DNA of 64,000 bases from Ruegeria arenilitoris (GCF_013030265.1 NZ_WPZQ01000005.1:349843-413842), one strand, 5' to 3'; numbered from the stretch's first letter, positions 34,710 to 44,729 are shown. A program made the numbers and translations. Notes: generated from the sequence alone by a model not told the origin.

Positions 34710-35471
34710 ATGGGCAAGATTCTGGATCAATATGTGAGCCGCAAGGTATTGGGGCGTTGGCGCAAAGCAGCGCAGTCGGCGCCATTTACCGCGCTGCATT
34801 TGTTGCGACGGCAGAGAGATGAAGCCCGTCAATTCAGATTGCATCTGGAGCGGTTGATCCAAGTTGCCGATGGGAGACTAACCCGCCCCCTGATCGGATC
34901 GACGAGTTTTCCCAAACCGCTCGGTACCGACTGGGCGTGGCGACCAGATCTATGGCGCGGACCTTTGGCAAAGCATGGCCACGCATCACTTTCGCGCAAA
35001 ACGTCAATGGATAAGCAGGTTACCCTGTTTCATGACTGCGATCTTGGCGAAATCGCCATCCGGCAAACCCGAAACACGGCGGACAAGGATCTGGCACCAT
35101 TCAGTCTTGCACTGGAGATTTTTGAATTCACCGGTTCGTTCCTGTCTCTGTCCATCGAACTGCCTGCCGAAGCCACTATTGGCTTAACACGGCAGCATCT
35201 GATACGCGCCAGTGCCCAGATCGAGTGTGAAAGACCAACAGGCATGTTCGCACGCCTCAACATTCAGCACGGGCCCAACACTGAACAAGTGCTGCGTGAA
35301 CTGAGCCACTCTGATTCTTCTATGTCGGTAGATTTCGATCTGGCTCATCTCCATCTGAATGAACGCCGGGTCGAGAAAATCTGGTTGGATCTCATCATAA
35401 ACGATCCGAGAATGAACCGGATCGTTCTGCGCGACCTGACCCTGTGCCGCCATCATCGGGCTGATTTGTGA
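34710..35471 (+). CDS. Conserved protein resembling DUF6478
   Basis: 253 residues, soluble, no signal peptide. N-terminal helical, basic part (QYVSRKVLGRWRKAA, HLLRRQRDEARQF), then WAWRPDLWRGPL and a beta-rich C-terminal half. I link it to a family found mostly in Rhodobacterales (DUF6478) from memory of its WAWRP-type segment; function unknown. It is divergent from the ABC-like gene and 11 bases upstream of another small gene. Confidence 0.7.
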   Translation: MGKILDQYVSRKVLGRWRKAAQSAPFTALHLLRRQRDEARQFRLHLERLIQVADGRLTRPLIGSTSFPKPLGTDWAWRPDLWRGPLAKHGHASLSRKTSMDKQVTLFHDCDLGEIAIRQTRNTADKDLAPFSLALEIFEFTGSFLSLSIELPAEATIGLTRQHLIRASAQIECERPTGMFARLNIQHGPNTEQVLRELSHSDSSMSVDFDLAHLHLNERRVEKIWLDLIINDPRMNRIVLRDLTLCRHHRADL

Positions 35472-35482
35472 GAGTTCAATAA

Positions 35483-35845
35483 ATGACACAAACGAATTTG
35501 ACCCCCATTCGCTTTGAAAATGCCATCTGGGAAGGGCATCTGGCCTCGGAAGATACGCCTGAGATTGAAGTGCGCTATCGGGATCAAACCTTGCCGGATG
35601 TTGAATTGGTAGAGGCCGAAGGTGGATGGACGCTGCGCGTCCCGGTCCCCTCGAGCCTGTTATCCGAAGGTGTACATAGCGTTGTTATTTGGGATCAGCG
35701 TTCCAACCACAAACTAGGTGATTTCACAGTTATCTCTGGCTCACCAGTCGCAGAAGACATGCGGGCTGAATTGTCTCTGCTACGTGCTGAACTGGATATG
35801 TTGAAACGCGCGTTTCGCCGGCTTCACGGCGAAAACAACCCCTGA
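35483..35845 (+). CDS. Small hypothetical protein with C-terminal helix
   Basis: 120 residues. Residues ~1-85 are beta-rich (FENAIWEGHL, GWTLRVPVPSS, HSVVIWDQRS); the last ~30 residues form a heptad-patterned amphipathic helix (MRAELSLLRAELDMLKRAF), likely an oligomerisation coil. Family not recognised. It is in an operon with the DUF6478-like gene. Confidence 0.65.
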   Translation: MTQTNLTPIRFENAIWEGHLASEDTPEIEVRYRDQTLPDVELVEAEGGWTLRVPVPSSLLSEGVHSVVIWDQRSNHKLGDFTVISGSPVAEDMRAELSLLRAELDMLKRAFRRLHGENNP

Positions 35846-35954
35846 TCCGGGTTGGGCATGACACTAGGTAGAAAGCGGTAATTGACCGATTTTTCTATCT
35901 TTTTAGCCGGAACAATGCATCATAACGGGCATCCAGCACATTTCGGGTGACCCC

Positions 35955-37481
35955 ATGGAACGCAGCAGCATTGTAAAGGTCATCGCCCTGATGGTGACTG
36001 CCTTTGGTATCGGTATCGATTTCACGGGCGCGCTTATGCTGGTTCCGGCCATCGAAAACACATTCGACGCAGACATCACCAGCACGCAGTGGGTTTTGAA
36101 TATTTACGCCCTGTTCTTTGCCATGACCATGGTTGCTGGTGGTCGGTTGGGTGACATGTTCGGTCACCGGAAGATGATGATCATCGGCCTTTCGATATTC
36201 CTGTTTTCGTCCATTATGTGTTTTGTTGCGCCCAGTCTGGATTTTCTGGTTGGGGCACGTGCACTGCAAGGCATCGGTGCCGGATGCGTCTGGCCCTGCA
36301 CCTTGGCCTTTGGTGCAACAAAAGTATCCCGAGAGGAACACCGCGCCATGGTCATGGGGTTGATCCTTGCGGGTGTTACCACCGGAAACGTCTTTGGGCC
36401 CATGATCAGTGGGTTTGTCGTCAATCTCGGAGATTGGCGCCTGTTCTTCCTGGCCAACGTTGTGTTTTCGTGCATTTCGATGGCGACCGCCCTTATACTT
36501 ATGGAGCGCGAGAAGACCCACAAACAAGGTGAACACATCGACTTTGCCGGAATGGGCATCCTGTCTTTTGCGGTTCTGCTGTTGCTTTATGGGCTGGATG
36601 TGGGCGCGGACTGGGGCTGGACTTCGGTTCCGCTGCTTTTGTTGTTTTTCGTGAGTGCTGTGCTGTTCCTGCTATTCCCGAGGGTCGAAAAACGGGTGAA
36701 GGAACCGCTACTGCTGCCCCAAATGATGCAGAACCGAGAGTTTCTGATCACCCTTGGTCTGAATATGTTCAATGTGTCAGCTGCGTTTGTTGGCCTGCTG
36801 TACTTCCCCCAATACATGCAAAAGGTTCTGGGCTGGTCGGTTTTTCAATCTGCGCTTGGATTGGCTCCACTTACGGTATTGCTGGCGGTCGGATCGATTA
36901 TTTCTGGCACTCTCTACAACGACTTTGGTCCTAAGCGGTTGTTGTTTTGGGGCTATATGTGCGCAACGCTCGGAGCGGCCAGCGTGGTGATCTTACCCGC
37001 CGGGTTAGGGTATTTTCAGATATTGCCCGGAATGGCGATGATTGGCCTTGGAGCGACGCTTACCGTTGGTCCTTCCGGGACTGCAGCAGTGTGTGCCGTC
37101 AAACCTGAGCGCGCGGGGTTGGTTGGCGGCCTCAGCTTCATGACTCATCTGGTCTATGGTGCCATCTCTGTCGCCTGTGCGACTGCGATTATGTATGTCA
37201 CCAGTCTTTCATCACTGCGCGAACGACTGAGTGCCGCGGGCATTAGCATGTCCGAGGCTGATCAACGCGCGATCAATGGGGGTACACTTTCGACAGCTTC
37301 TGCTCAGGACGTTTTAAACAAGCTTAGTACCACTGAGGCAGAACAGGTTCGAAACGCGATAAATGCAGCCTTCGACAGCGGTATGAATATGGCGTTTATC
37401 TTTGCGACTGTATCCGTATCTATCGGCGTTTTGCTGGCCCTGATGCTGGACGAGAACAAGCTGCACAAAGTCGAAAGCTGA
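35955..37481 (+). CDS. MFS transporter, DHA2 (EmrB/QacA-like) family
   Basis: 508 residues with about 14 predicted helices. Motifs: GRLGDMFGHRKMM in loop 2-3, LQGIGAGCVWPCTLA in helix 4, and WRLFFLANV in helix 5, all as in drug:H+ antiporters of the DHA2 group. There is no membrane-fusion protein gene next to it, so it may export into the periplasm only. A terminator follows. Confidence 0.9.
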   Translation: MERSSIVKVIALMVTAFGIGIDFTGALMLVPAIENTFDADITSTQWVLNIYALFFAMTMVAGGRLGDMFGHRKMMIIGLSIFLFSSIMCFVAPSLDFLVGARALQGIGAGCVWPCTLAFGATKVSREEHRAMVMGLILAGVTTGNVFGPMISGFVVNLGDWRLFFLANVVFSCISMATALILMEREKTHKQGEHIDFAGMGILSFAVLLLLYGLDVGADWGWTSVPLLLLFFVSAVLFLLFPRVEKRVKEPLLLPQMMQNREFLITLGLNMFNVSAAFVGLLYFPQYMQKVLGWSVFQSALGLAPLTVLLAVGSIISGTLYNDFGPKRLLFWGYMCATLGAASVVILPAGLGYFQILPGMAMIGLGATLTVGPSGTAAVCAVKPERAGLVGGLSFMTHLVYGAISVACATAIMYVTSLSSLRERLSAAGISMSEADQRAINGGTLSTASAQDVLNKLSTTEAEQVRNAINAAFDSGMNMAFIFATVSVSIGVLLALMLDENKLHKVES

Positions 37482-37491
37482 CCTGGAAATG

Positions 37492-37522
37492 AAAAGGGCC
37501 GCGACAGTGGCGCGACCCTTTT
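37492..37522. terminator. Bidirectional terminator
   Basis: Arms AAAAGGGCCGCG (37492-37503) and CGCGACCCTTTT (37511-37522) pair at 11 of 12 positions with a 7-base loop, with A-run on one side and T-run on the other, exactly between two converging genes. Confidence 0.9.
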
Positions 37523-37525
37523 GTC

Positions 37526-38866
37526 TTACTGCGATGGCCCGTTCGGGTTGAAGGCGGACAGACCTTTTAGAATATCGATGGCGTAAGCCAGCTGATAATC
37601 CTCTTCCCGCAGTTCAGCCGTTGCTTCGGCTTTGGCACGGTCTTCTTCGATCTGACGAATTTCGTCTTCACTTAAGCTGTCATTGTTCAGGCTGCCGCGC
37701 AGATCGGCCTCAGAGCGTGAGAACGTGTTGGTCTCTTCCTCTTCGGTTTCCGGCGTCGGGCGCGGTTGCTCAACGATGATGTCGGGGCTGACACCAAGCG
37801 CCTGGATCGAGCGACCCGAAGGGGTGTAATAGCGCGAGGTCGTCAGGCGCATAGCTCCATCACCACGCAGTGGCATGACAGTCTGCACCGATCCCTTGCC
37901 GAAGCTCTTGGTGCCGACAACAATCGCGCGGTGGTGATCCTGCAGAGCACCGGCAACAATTTCGGACGCTGACGCAGAACCGCCGTTGATCAGAACCACA
38001 ATCGGTTTGCCCTCGGCCAGGTCACCTGGTGTCGCGTTGAAACGCTCGCCCTCTTCGGGGTTGCGGCCACGGGTCGAGACGATTTCGCCTTCGTTCAGAA
38101 ACGCGTCAGACACCTTGATTGCCTGTGTCAGCAAACCGCCGGGGTTGTTGCGCAGGTCCAGAACGAAACCGTTGACTTTGTCGATGCCACCAGCTTCTTC
38201 AATTTGCTCTTCCAGCCCGGCCTGAAGGTTCGGATAGGTCTGATCGTTGAAGGTGGTCACGCGCAGAACAACGCTGGTGCCTTCGGTACGGGCGCGCACC
38301 GCGGTCAGCTTAATCGTGTCACGGATGATGGTGACATCGAATGGCTCCTGCTCGCCTTCACGAACCACCGTGATGACGATTTCGGACCCAACTGGTCCAC
38401 GCATCAGGTCAACCGCTTTGTCGAGCGTCAGGCCAAGAATGCTCTCACCATCGACATGGGTGATGAAATCGCCGGCTTCGATCCCGGCCTCATCCGCTGG
38501 TGTGTCGTCAATGGGCGAAACCACTTTGACGAAACCTTCTTCTTGCGTGACCTCGATGCCCAGACCGCCGAACTCTCCGCGAGTCTGAACGCGCATCTGC
38601 TCAGCGTCATCAGGCGACAAGTAGCTGGAGTGCGGGTCAAGCGACGTCAGCATGCCATCGATTGCCGCTTCGATCAGTTCGTCAGATTCGACTTCTTCGA
38701 CATATTGTGCACGGATCCGTTCAAAGATGTCACCGAACAGGTCCAGTTGCTCATAGACACTGGCCTTGTTTTCAGCCTCTTGCGCCAGCAGTGGTCCGGC
38801 GATTTGTGTCGTGGCAACAATCCCTGCCACGGTTCCGGCCAGACCGGCCATAATAAATTTCTTCAT
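37526..38866 (-). CDS. ctpA: S41 family carboxyl-terminal processing peptidase
   Basis: 446 residues. Signal or anchor sequence at the N-terminus (MAGLAGTVAGIVATTQ), N-terminal helices, PDZ domain (GLGIEVTQEEGFVKVVSPI), catalytic Ser in GGSASASEIVAGAL at about residue 300 and catalytic Lys in GTKSFGKGSVQ about 26 residues later. The C-terminal ~60 residues are charged. It is a periplasmic protease acting on cell-envelope proteins. Order gpmI-envC-ctpA is a conserved operon in alphaproteobacteria. It starts 6 bases after the envC-like gene. Confidence 0.95.
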   Translation of the reverse strand: MKKFIMAGLAGTVAGIVATTQIAGPLLAQEAENKASVYEQLDLFGDIFERIRAQYVEEVESDELIEAAIDGMLTSLDPHSSYLSPDDAEQMRVQTRGEFGGLGIEVTQEEGFVKVVSPIDDTPADEAGIEAGDFITHVDGESILGLTLDKAVDLMRGPVGSEIVITVVREGEQEPFDVTIIRDTIKLTAVRARTEGTSVVLRVTTFNDQTYPNLQAGLEEQIEEAGGIDKVNGFVLDLRNNPGGLLTQAIKVSDAFLNEGEIVSTRGRNPEEGERFNATPGDLAEGKPIVVLINGGSASASEIVAGALQDHHRAIVVGTKSFGKGSVQTVMPLRGDGAMRLTTSRYYTPSGRSIQALGVSPDIIVEQPRPTPETEEEETNTFSRSEADLRGSLNNDSLSEDEIRQIEEDRAKAEATAELREEDYQLAYAIDILKGLSAFNPNGPSQ

Positions 38867-38872
38867 ACTCGT

Positions 38873-40006
38873 TTATCCATCCTTGTCTGTCCGAAACCAC
38901 GATTCCGGATTCACGGGCGTATTTTCTTCTCTTACTTCTATATAGAGCGTTTCTGACCGGTCAGTTCCAGTGCCATCACCGGATGTTGACAAAATCGCGC
39001 CTATTTCTGGCGTACCGCCGGGCATCAATCCGACCGGAGTGCCCTCGGGGATCACCTGTCCGGGTTCACCGTAAACTTCCTGCAAGCCTGAGAACACAAA
39101 CAATAATCCGGGCTGAGGCTCCAGAATTATGAGGTTACCGAGATCCAGTAATGGCCCTCGATAACGGATTGTTGCAGCTGTGGGAGAAACTACCAACGAA
39201 CGGGGACGGGTACCCATGACAAGCCCAGGGCGTGTCACTCCGGCCGCGTCCGTCTCGCCCGCCTTGTGCAGGAGAACCCCCTGAACGGGCAATGCGATCT
39301 GCCCCTTCAGATCCGTTACATCGGCATTGGTTTCCACGATCTCACCCTCGGAGATTTCGGAAAGCCCGCTGGCAAAACCGTCCAGAGTTTCGGTTGACGA
39401 AATCAGGATTGCCGTGCGCACCGGATCTTCGACAAACCGGCGCGGCAGATCAGTTCTGTCGGCAATCGCCTCGCTGAGCCGCGTGCGCGCATCCTGAACA
39501 CCAATCAGGCCCTCTGTCAGGGTCTCAGCTGCACTTTGCTGCAACTGTCGCAAGGTTTGCACTTCTTGCAGGTCGTGCGCCAAAGCCTGCGCCTTGGCGT
39601 TCAGGCCCGGTGTGACTTCGGACAACATCATTCCCGTGCGTGCGGCACCCAATGGGCCTGATGGGTGCAGCATCAACACCGGCGGCGCAGTGGTTTCGAT
39701 AGTCTGAAGAACGCCCAACAGCTGCGCGATATCCTTTTCCCGTGCGCGCAGTTCTGCGGTCAGCTGGGCTTCACGCGTAGCAGCCTTGCGCAGCCCGTCA
39801 CGCATGGCGGTCAGACCTGCCTCATAGGCCTGCAATGTTTCGGTCAGTGCACGCACCCGATCACGGGCGCTATCCGCCTCGGTCAGAGAGATTGAAGCTT
39901 GTTCCAGCATCTGCGCTGCTTCCAACGCCGCCTGAGCAGGATCTGTCTGCGCGTATGCGGGCGCAGATCCCAAAGCAGTTGCAAACAGAAGCGCAAGAAA
40001 CCTCAT
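38873..40006 (-). CDS. envC: EnvC-like murein hydrolase activator (LytM/M23 domain)
   Basis: 377 residues. Signal peptide (ALLFATALGSAPAYA), long coiled coil at about 25-200, then a C-terminal LytM fold (GLVMGTRPRSLVVSPTAATIRY, NLIILEPQPGLLFVFSGLQEVYGEPGQ written in part). The HxxxD and HxH zinc ligands of active M23 peptidases are missing (LIILEPQPG, LFVFSG), as in EnvC, so it should activate amidases rather than cut peptidoglycan itself. The gpmI stop overlaps its start by four bases, and ctpA follows. Confidence 0.88.
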   Translation of the reverse strand: MRFLALLFATALGSAPAYAQTDPAQAALEAAQMLEQASISLTEADSARDRVRALTETLQAYEAGLTAMRDGLRKAATREAQLTAELRAREKDIAQLLGVLQTIETTAPPVLMLHPSGPLGAARTGMMLSEVTPGLNAKAQALAHDLQEVQTLRQLQQSAAETLTEGLIGVQDARTRLSEAIADRTDLPRRFVEDPVRTAILISSTETLDGFASGLSEISEGEIVETNADVTDLKGQIALPVQGVLLHKAGETDAAGVTRPGLVMGTRPRSLVVSPTAATIRYRGPLLDLGNLIILEPQPGLLFVFSGLQEVYGEPGQVIPEGTPVGLMPGGTPEIGAILSTSGDGTGTDRSETLYIEVREENTPVNPESWFRTDKDG

Positions 40007-41520
40007 GACAGCAAGCTTTCTCCGGTCATCTCGGGTGGTTTAGGCAGCTCCATCAACTCTAATAGGGTCGGTGCCAGATCGGACAAACGACCATTCCGCA
40101 GTTTAACCCCCTCTGGTCCACCAACCAGAGCCACAGGAACCGGGTTCAAGGTATGTGCTGTATGTGGGCCACCCGTTTCGGGATCGACCATCATCTCACA
40201 ATTCCCGTGATCAGCAGTCACGATCATCGCACCACCCACCTTCTCCAGCGCTGCGACGACCTGAGCCAATCCCTGATCCACTGCTTCACAGGCCTTGATC
40301 GCGGCCTGCAAATCTCCGGTATGTCCAACCATGTCGGGGTTGGCATAGTTGGTGACGATCAGGTCGTAGCCCGCTTCAATTGCTTTGACAAATTTGGCTG
40401 TGACTTCGGCCGAAGACATCTCGGGCTGTAGATCGTAGGTGGCCACTTTGGGTGAATTGGGCATGAAGCGATCCTCGCCCTCCTCCGGCTGCTCTTTGCC
40501 GCCGTTGAGGAAGAAGGTCACATGCGGGTACTTTTCGGTCTCGGCTAGCCGGAACTGCCGTAGCCCTTGCTTTGCCACCCATTCGCCCAGAGTATTCACG
40601 ATATCGCGCTTGGGAAAAACGGTTGTCATATAGGCGTTGTGGCCATCTGAGTATTCGACCATACCTAGCAACGCAGACAAGTGTGGCCGCTGGCCGGTAT
40701 CGAAATCTGCAAATCCAGGCTCACCAATGGCACGCAGGATTTCACGGGCGCGGTCGGCCCGGAAATTGAGGCAGAAGACACCGTCCCCATCCTTAACACC
40801 CTCATAGCCTGCTAGCACCGTTGGCGTGATGAACTCGTCTGTTTCCGACTGATTATACGCATGGTCCACTGCAGAGTGAGCGGTCCTACCCTCGCGCCCT
40901 TTTGCGTTGATCATCGCGTCATAGGCTTCGCTTACGCGTTCCCATCTGTTGTCGCGGTCCATGGCAAAGTAGCGCCCGCTGACAGTGACAATCTTTGCAC
41001 CTTTGGGCAGGTGTTCTTCAAGCTGGGCAACGTATGTGAAGGCCGATTTGGGCGATACATCGCGCCCATCTGTCATGGCGTGCAATGCCACAGGGACACC
41101 TGCATCGGTGATGGCCTTTGCAGCGGCGATGATATGATTCAAATGACCATGTACCCCGCCATCCGAGATTAAACCCATCAGATGCGCAGTACCATTGGCA
41201 GCCTTGACCTTGCTAATGAAATCCTGAAGCGCCGCGTTATCTAAAAACGATCCATCTTCGATCGCCAGATCAATCTGTCCCAAATCCATCGCGACGATCC
41301 GGCCCGCGCCGATATTGGTGTGACCGACCTCGGAATTACCCATCTGACCGCTCGGCAGCCCTACATCCGGGCCATGCGTGATCAGCGTTGCATGCGGTCC
41401 CTTGGACATGATCGCGTCAATGGTTGGCGTCTCGGCAAGAAAAGGCGCGTTGGCCCGTGTGTCATTCGACAGACCCCATCCATCGAGAATGCACAGGACA
41501 ACGGGCTTGGGGGCGGTCAT
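40003..41520 (-). CDS. gpmI: 2,3-bisphosphoglycerate-independent phosphoglycerate mutase
   Basis: 505 residues, normal length. Metal ligand in ILDGWGLS, nucleophile S63 in GQMGNSEVGHTN, and ADHGNCE in the C-terminal phosphatase half. It interconverts 3- and 2-phosphoglycerate in glycolysis/gluconeogenesis in a Mn-dependent way. It is first gene of the gpmI-envC-ctpA operon. Confidence 0.97.
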   Translation of the reverse strand: MTAPKPVVLCILDGWGLSNDTRANAPFLAETPTIDAIMSKGPHATLITHGPDVGLPSGQMGNSEVGHTNIGAGRIVAMDLGQIDLAIEDGSFLDNAALQDFISKVKAANGTAHLMGLISDGGVHGHLNHIIAAAKAITDAGVPVALHAMTDGRDVSPKSAFTYVAQLEEHLPKGAKIVTVSGRYFAMDRDNRWERVSEAYDAMINAKGREGRTAHSAVDHAYNQSETDEFITPTVLAGYEGVKDGDGVFCLNFRADRAREILRAIGEPGFADFDTGQRPHLSALLGMVEYSDGHNAYMTTVFPKRDIVNTLGEWVAKQGLRQFRLAETEKYPHVTFFLNGGKEQPEEGEDRFMPNSPKVATYDLQPEMSSAEVTAKFVKAIEAGYDLIVTNYANPDMVGHTGDLQAAIKACEAVDQGLAQVVAALEKVGGAMIVTADHGNCEMMVDPETGGPHTAHTLNPVPVALVGGPEGVKLRNGRLSDLAPTLLELMELPKPPEMTGESLLS

Positions 41521-41621
41521 AGAGGATCTCCGGTTACTGCTCTTGCGCAGTCTTCTACCCCCTGCCCGCGCGGGCGTGAACCGTCTTTTATGTCCGGGTT
41601 GCCAGAATTAATTCTGCCGCC

Positions 41622-43295
41622 CTAACCCTTATCGATGAGATCGCGATACGGCTTGGCCTTTCTGTCACGATACTTGACCGTCAGATCCAGCGGCGCATCG
41701 TTTTCATCATAGATACCCAATACCACGCCAGTTCCCCGGCTTTTTGTGCGCATTTCGATCAGCTGCTGTTCCGAACGCGTGGTGCGTTGCGACGGTCTGC
41801 GAGCCCACGCGAACAGATGATCATACATCTCTGCAATCACATCCGCATGTTCAGCACTGGTGCCCAGATCAACCAATTCGTCCGGGTCATTTTCCAGGTC
41901 AAACAGGATCGGTCTGTATCCGCCTTCGCAATGGATCAGCTTCCATTTCCTGTTCGCCACCATGAACATCACCGCGTCCCGAACCGAAACCCCCAGAATG
42001 TCGGCGATGGGTGAGGCAGAGTAGTCGTATTCGCAGATCACATATTCCCGGGCTGTGGCCTCGGCTTGGCCGTGCAGGATGGGCAGCAAGGAATGACCTT
42101 CGAGGATGTGATCTGCCACTTGACCACCTGCCACATCCAAAAAGGTTGGTGCCAGATCAATCGACTCGACCAGCGCGTCGCTGACAGTCCCGCGCGTAGC
42201 ATCCGCTTCGGCTGATGGATCGTAGATGATCAGCGGCATTTTAGTCGACGCGTCGTGGAAGAATGTCTTTTCCCCCATCCAGTGATCACCCAGAAAGTCG
42301 CCGTGGTCCGAGGTCAGTACGATCATCGTATCGTCCATCCGACCCGTTTCTTCCATCCAGTCGAGCAGACGCCCGATCTGATCATCGGCTTGTTTGATCA
42401 GCCCCATATAAGCTGGAATGACGGCATCCCGCACATCGTCACGCGAAAAGGTCTGCCCGATCTTGGTGTTCATGAAAGCGGCAAGCACGGGATGTGCATT
42501 CTGTCGCTCGGATTCAGATCGAACCACCGGCAGTACGTGTTCGGGTCCATACATTGACGCATAAGGCTCCGGCACGATGTAGGGCCAATGAGGTTTGATA
42601 TAGCTGAGATGACAGCACCACGGGCCATCGTGGGTTTCCATGAACTCCATTCCGCGCGTGGTCAGATATGGGGTTTCACTGTCCTCTTCGGCGATGTTTG
42701 CAGCCTCGGGAGAGTTTTTCAGGAACCAACCCGAAAGAACGTTCCCGTCCGCGTCGAGGCCGGAATTGGCAAAGTCGTGCCATGGATTGTCGCTCTCATA
42801 CCCCTTCGCGTTCAGGTATTTGTTGTATTCTCGAGAGCCTTCAGGATCATAAAAGCCATCCGGCCCCTCGGGCCGCATGCCGTCATCGCGTTCAAAAACA
42901 TCAAAACCACATTCAGCCACTCGGGCACCGATCAGACTGTCTGGCTCCAGACCCAGCCGTTCCATACCCTCGGCATCCGCGCGCATATGCGTTTTGCCAA
43001 CCAGCCAGCAATCCATCCCCGCCTTGCGCAGGTGATCGCCCATGGTCACCTCACCCACCTTCAGGGGGATACCATTCCACGATGCACCATGAGAATGGAC
43101 ATACCGCCCGGTATAAGTGGACATGCGGGAGCTACCGCAGATCGGAGATTGGATATAGGCGCGATCAAAGCGGACACCGCGCGCCGCCAGACGGTCAATA
43201 TTCGGTGTTTGCAGATGTGGATGGCCGTAGCAGCTCAGATAATCCCAGCGGAGCTGGTCGAACATGATGAACAGAATGTTCCTGGCTTTGGCCAT
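41622..43295 (-). CDS. Sulfatase / phosphonate monoester hydrolase-like enzyme
   Basis: 557 residues from ATG 43295 (a GTG immediately before it is possible). Alkaline-phosphatase-superfamily fold: MFDQLRWDYLSCYGHP with the first metal Asp, TPNIDRLAARGVRF, the formylglycine site at C53 in PICGSSRMST, and the second metal site TSDHGDFLGDHW. The active-site core is C-G-S-S-R rather than the classic C-x-P-x-R, so the modifiable Cys is kept but the Pro is replaced. No signal peptide is evident, suggesting cytoplasmic action, as for phosphonate monoester hydrolases and choline sulfatases. No neighbour defines the substrate. Confidence 0.88.
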   Translation of the reverse strand: MAKARNILFIMFDQLRWDYLSCYGHPHLQTPNIDRLAARGVRFDRAYIQSPICGSSRMSTYTGRYVHSHGASWNGIPLKVGEVTMGDHLRKAGMDCWLVGKTHMRADAEGMERLGLEPDSLIGARVAECGFDVFERDDGMRPEGPDGFYDPEGSREYNKYLNAKGYESDNPWHDFANSGLDADGNVLSGWFLKNSPEAANIAEEDSETPYLTTRGMEFMETHDGPWCCHLSYIKPHWPYIVPEPYASMYGPEHVLPVVRSESERQNAHPVLAAFMNTKIGQTFSRDDVRDAVIPAYMGLIKQADDQIGRLLDWMEETGRMDDTMIVLTSDHGDFLGDHWMGEKTFFHDASTKMPLIIYDPSAEADATRGTVSDALVESIDLAPTFLDVAGGQVADHILEGHSLLPILHGQAEATAREYVICEYDYSASPIADILGVSVRDAVMFMVANRKWKLIHCEGGYRPILFDLENDPDELVDLGTSAEHADVIAEMYDHLFAWARRPSQRTTRSEQQLIEMRTKSRGTGVVLGIYDENDAPLDLTVKYRDRKAKPYRDLIDKG

Positions 43296-43385
43296 CACGA
43301 TGGGTGTCCCTGAAATTTACTTCACATGCTAACTTAACCGGTCACGGCCAGACAGCGAAGACAAAATTTCAGGGTTGTCCAAAAT

Positions 43386-43622
43386 TCAGGTCTGGCTTTC
43401 CATCTGCTGCAGCATCTTTTTCGCGCGCTTGCATTGCAACTGATCACGCAGAGGGCTGTTCGGATCGACATCTTTCTTGCAGACGACACATTTGTCGGCA
43501 CCGGATATCGCGTTCAGACCGCCACAGCTGCCTTTGATTGTCTTGCCCATCAGCATGACACCCAGAGACATGCCCACCATGATGATCAGTAAAAGCACGA
43601 AAGCTAGAATAAAGGTGCTCAT
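43386..43622 (-). CDS. nqrM: NQR maturation protein NqrM
   Basis: 78 residues. One N-terminal membrane helix (FILAFVLLLIIMVGMSLGVML, about 4-25) and four Cys, C33, C45, C48 and C64 (GSCGGL, CVVC, QCKRA), the pattern of NqrM (DUF539), which supports delivery of iron to Na+-NQR. It lies 15 bases after apbE, and the nqrA-F operon is about 6 kb away on the same strand. Confidence 0.92.
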   Translation of the reverse strand: MSTFILAFVLLLIIMVGMSLGVMLMGKTIKGSCGGLNAISGADKCVVCKKDVDPNSPLRDQLQCKRAKKMLQQMESQT

Positions 43623-43637
43623 CCCGGTTCCTACCTG

Positions 43638-44663
43638 TCAGTTGGTTCCCAGCGCGTCTTTGAACGCACTGCTTTGTACCGTGATATAAGCATCTTCGCC
43701 AGCGGCAACATCCCGAGAGATGAAGAACACGGCAAGTTGATGCTCCTCGGCTAGTCTCAAGCCTTCTTCCTGACCCAAGGCCAGCATTGCCGTTGCCCAC
43801 GCATCAGCCATCATCGCATTCTCAGCCAGTACAGTGACCGAGGTTGTGCGGTGCGTAATCGGGCGCCCGGTCGTCGGGTCAATGATGTGTGAATAGCGCA
43901 CACCATCCTGTTCGAAGAAGTTCTTGTAATCACCGGATGTTGCCATGCCCAGATTGTCTACAGGGACGATCAGTTGAATGAGCTGGCTACCGGTTTCCGG
44001 CTTTTCCACGCCGATCTGCCAGCTTTCACCTTTATCATTCTGACCTTTGGCGACCAGATCGCCGCCGATCTCGACCATATAGTTCTCAAGACCCGCATCG
44101 CTGAGGCTCTGAGCTACAGCATCGATTCCGTAACCTTTGGCAATGGCGGACAGGTTGATGCCAACATCCGCGTTGGATTTCGCCAGCGTTCCAGCCGCGC
44201 TATCCAGTTTCAGCAAGCGCGCCTGGCCTACCCCATTCAGCGCGGCCTGAATGTCGGCGTCAGCTGGTACAGGATCCTCTGGTTTGCGCGGGCCAAAGCC
44301 CCACAGCTCGATCAGCGGGCCCAAGGTCACATCAAAGGTACCGTTGCTTTTCTCGTGAACCTCATTTGCGGCAGCAATCACATACGCGAATTCTTCGGAT
44401 ACATCAGCAGGAGCTGTGCTGTCCGAGGCCGAGAAAGTCGAAACCTCGGAATTCGGATCCCAGTTGGACATCTTGGCATTGACCTGCGCGAGCGTTTCTT
44501 CAACGGACGCAGCAAGCGCTGTTTCGTCGATATCCTCACCAATCGCAGTGATGTTGAACGTGGTTCCCATCGTCTCACCCGACAGACGAACCACCTCGGG
44601 TTCTTTGTCGAACAGACAGCCGGAAACGAAAAGCATCAGGGCCAGTGCAGTCAAACGGCGCAT
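43638..44663 (-). CDS. apbE: FAD:protein FMN transferase
   Basis: 341 residues. Lipoprotein-type signal peptide (LALMLFVSGC), then the ApbE core: SGETMGTTFNIT, NVGINLSAIAKGYG written here as DVGINLSAIAKGYGID, YMVEIGGDLVAKG, and THRTTSVTVLAENAMMADAW. It transfers FMN from FAD to threonines of NqrB and NqrC outside the cytoplasmic membrane. Operon apbE-nqrM. Confidence 0.95.
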   Translation of the reverse strand: MRRLTALALMLFVSGCLFDKEPEVVRLSGETMGTTFNITAIGEDIDETALAASVEETLAQVNAKMSNWDPNSEVSTFSASDSTAPADVSEEFAYVIAAANEVHEKSNGTFDVTLGPLIELWGFGPRKPEDPVPADADIQAALNGVGQARLLKLDSAAGTLAKSNADVGINLSAIAKGYGIDAVAQSLSDAGLENYMVEIGGDLVAKGQNDKGESWQIGVEKPETGSQLIQLIVPVDNLGMATSGDYKNFFEQDGVRYSHIIDPTTGRPITHRTTSVTVLAENAMMADAWATAMLALGQEEGLRLAEEHQLAVFFISRDVAAGEDAYITVQSSAFKDALGTN

Positions 44664-44729
44664 TAGGCGACCTCCTGGGAAAACTGTGACCGGCGTATGC
44701 CAGCGGTCCCCAACAGAGTCAAACCGGCT

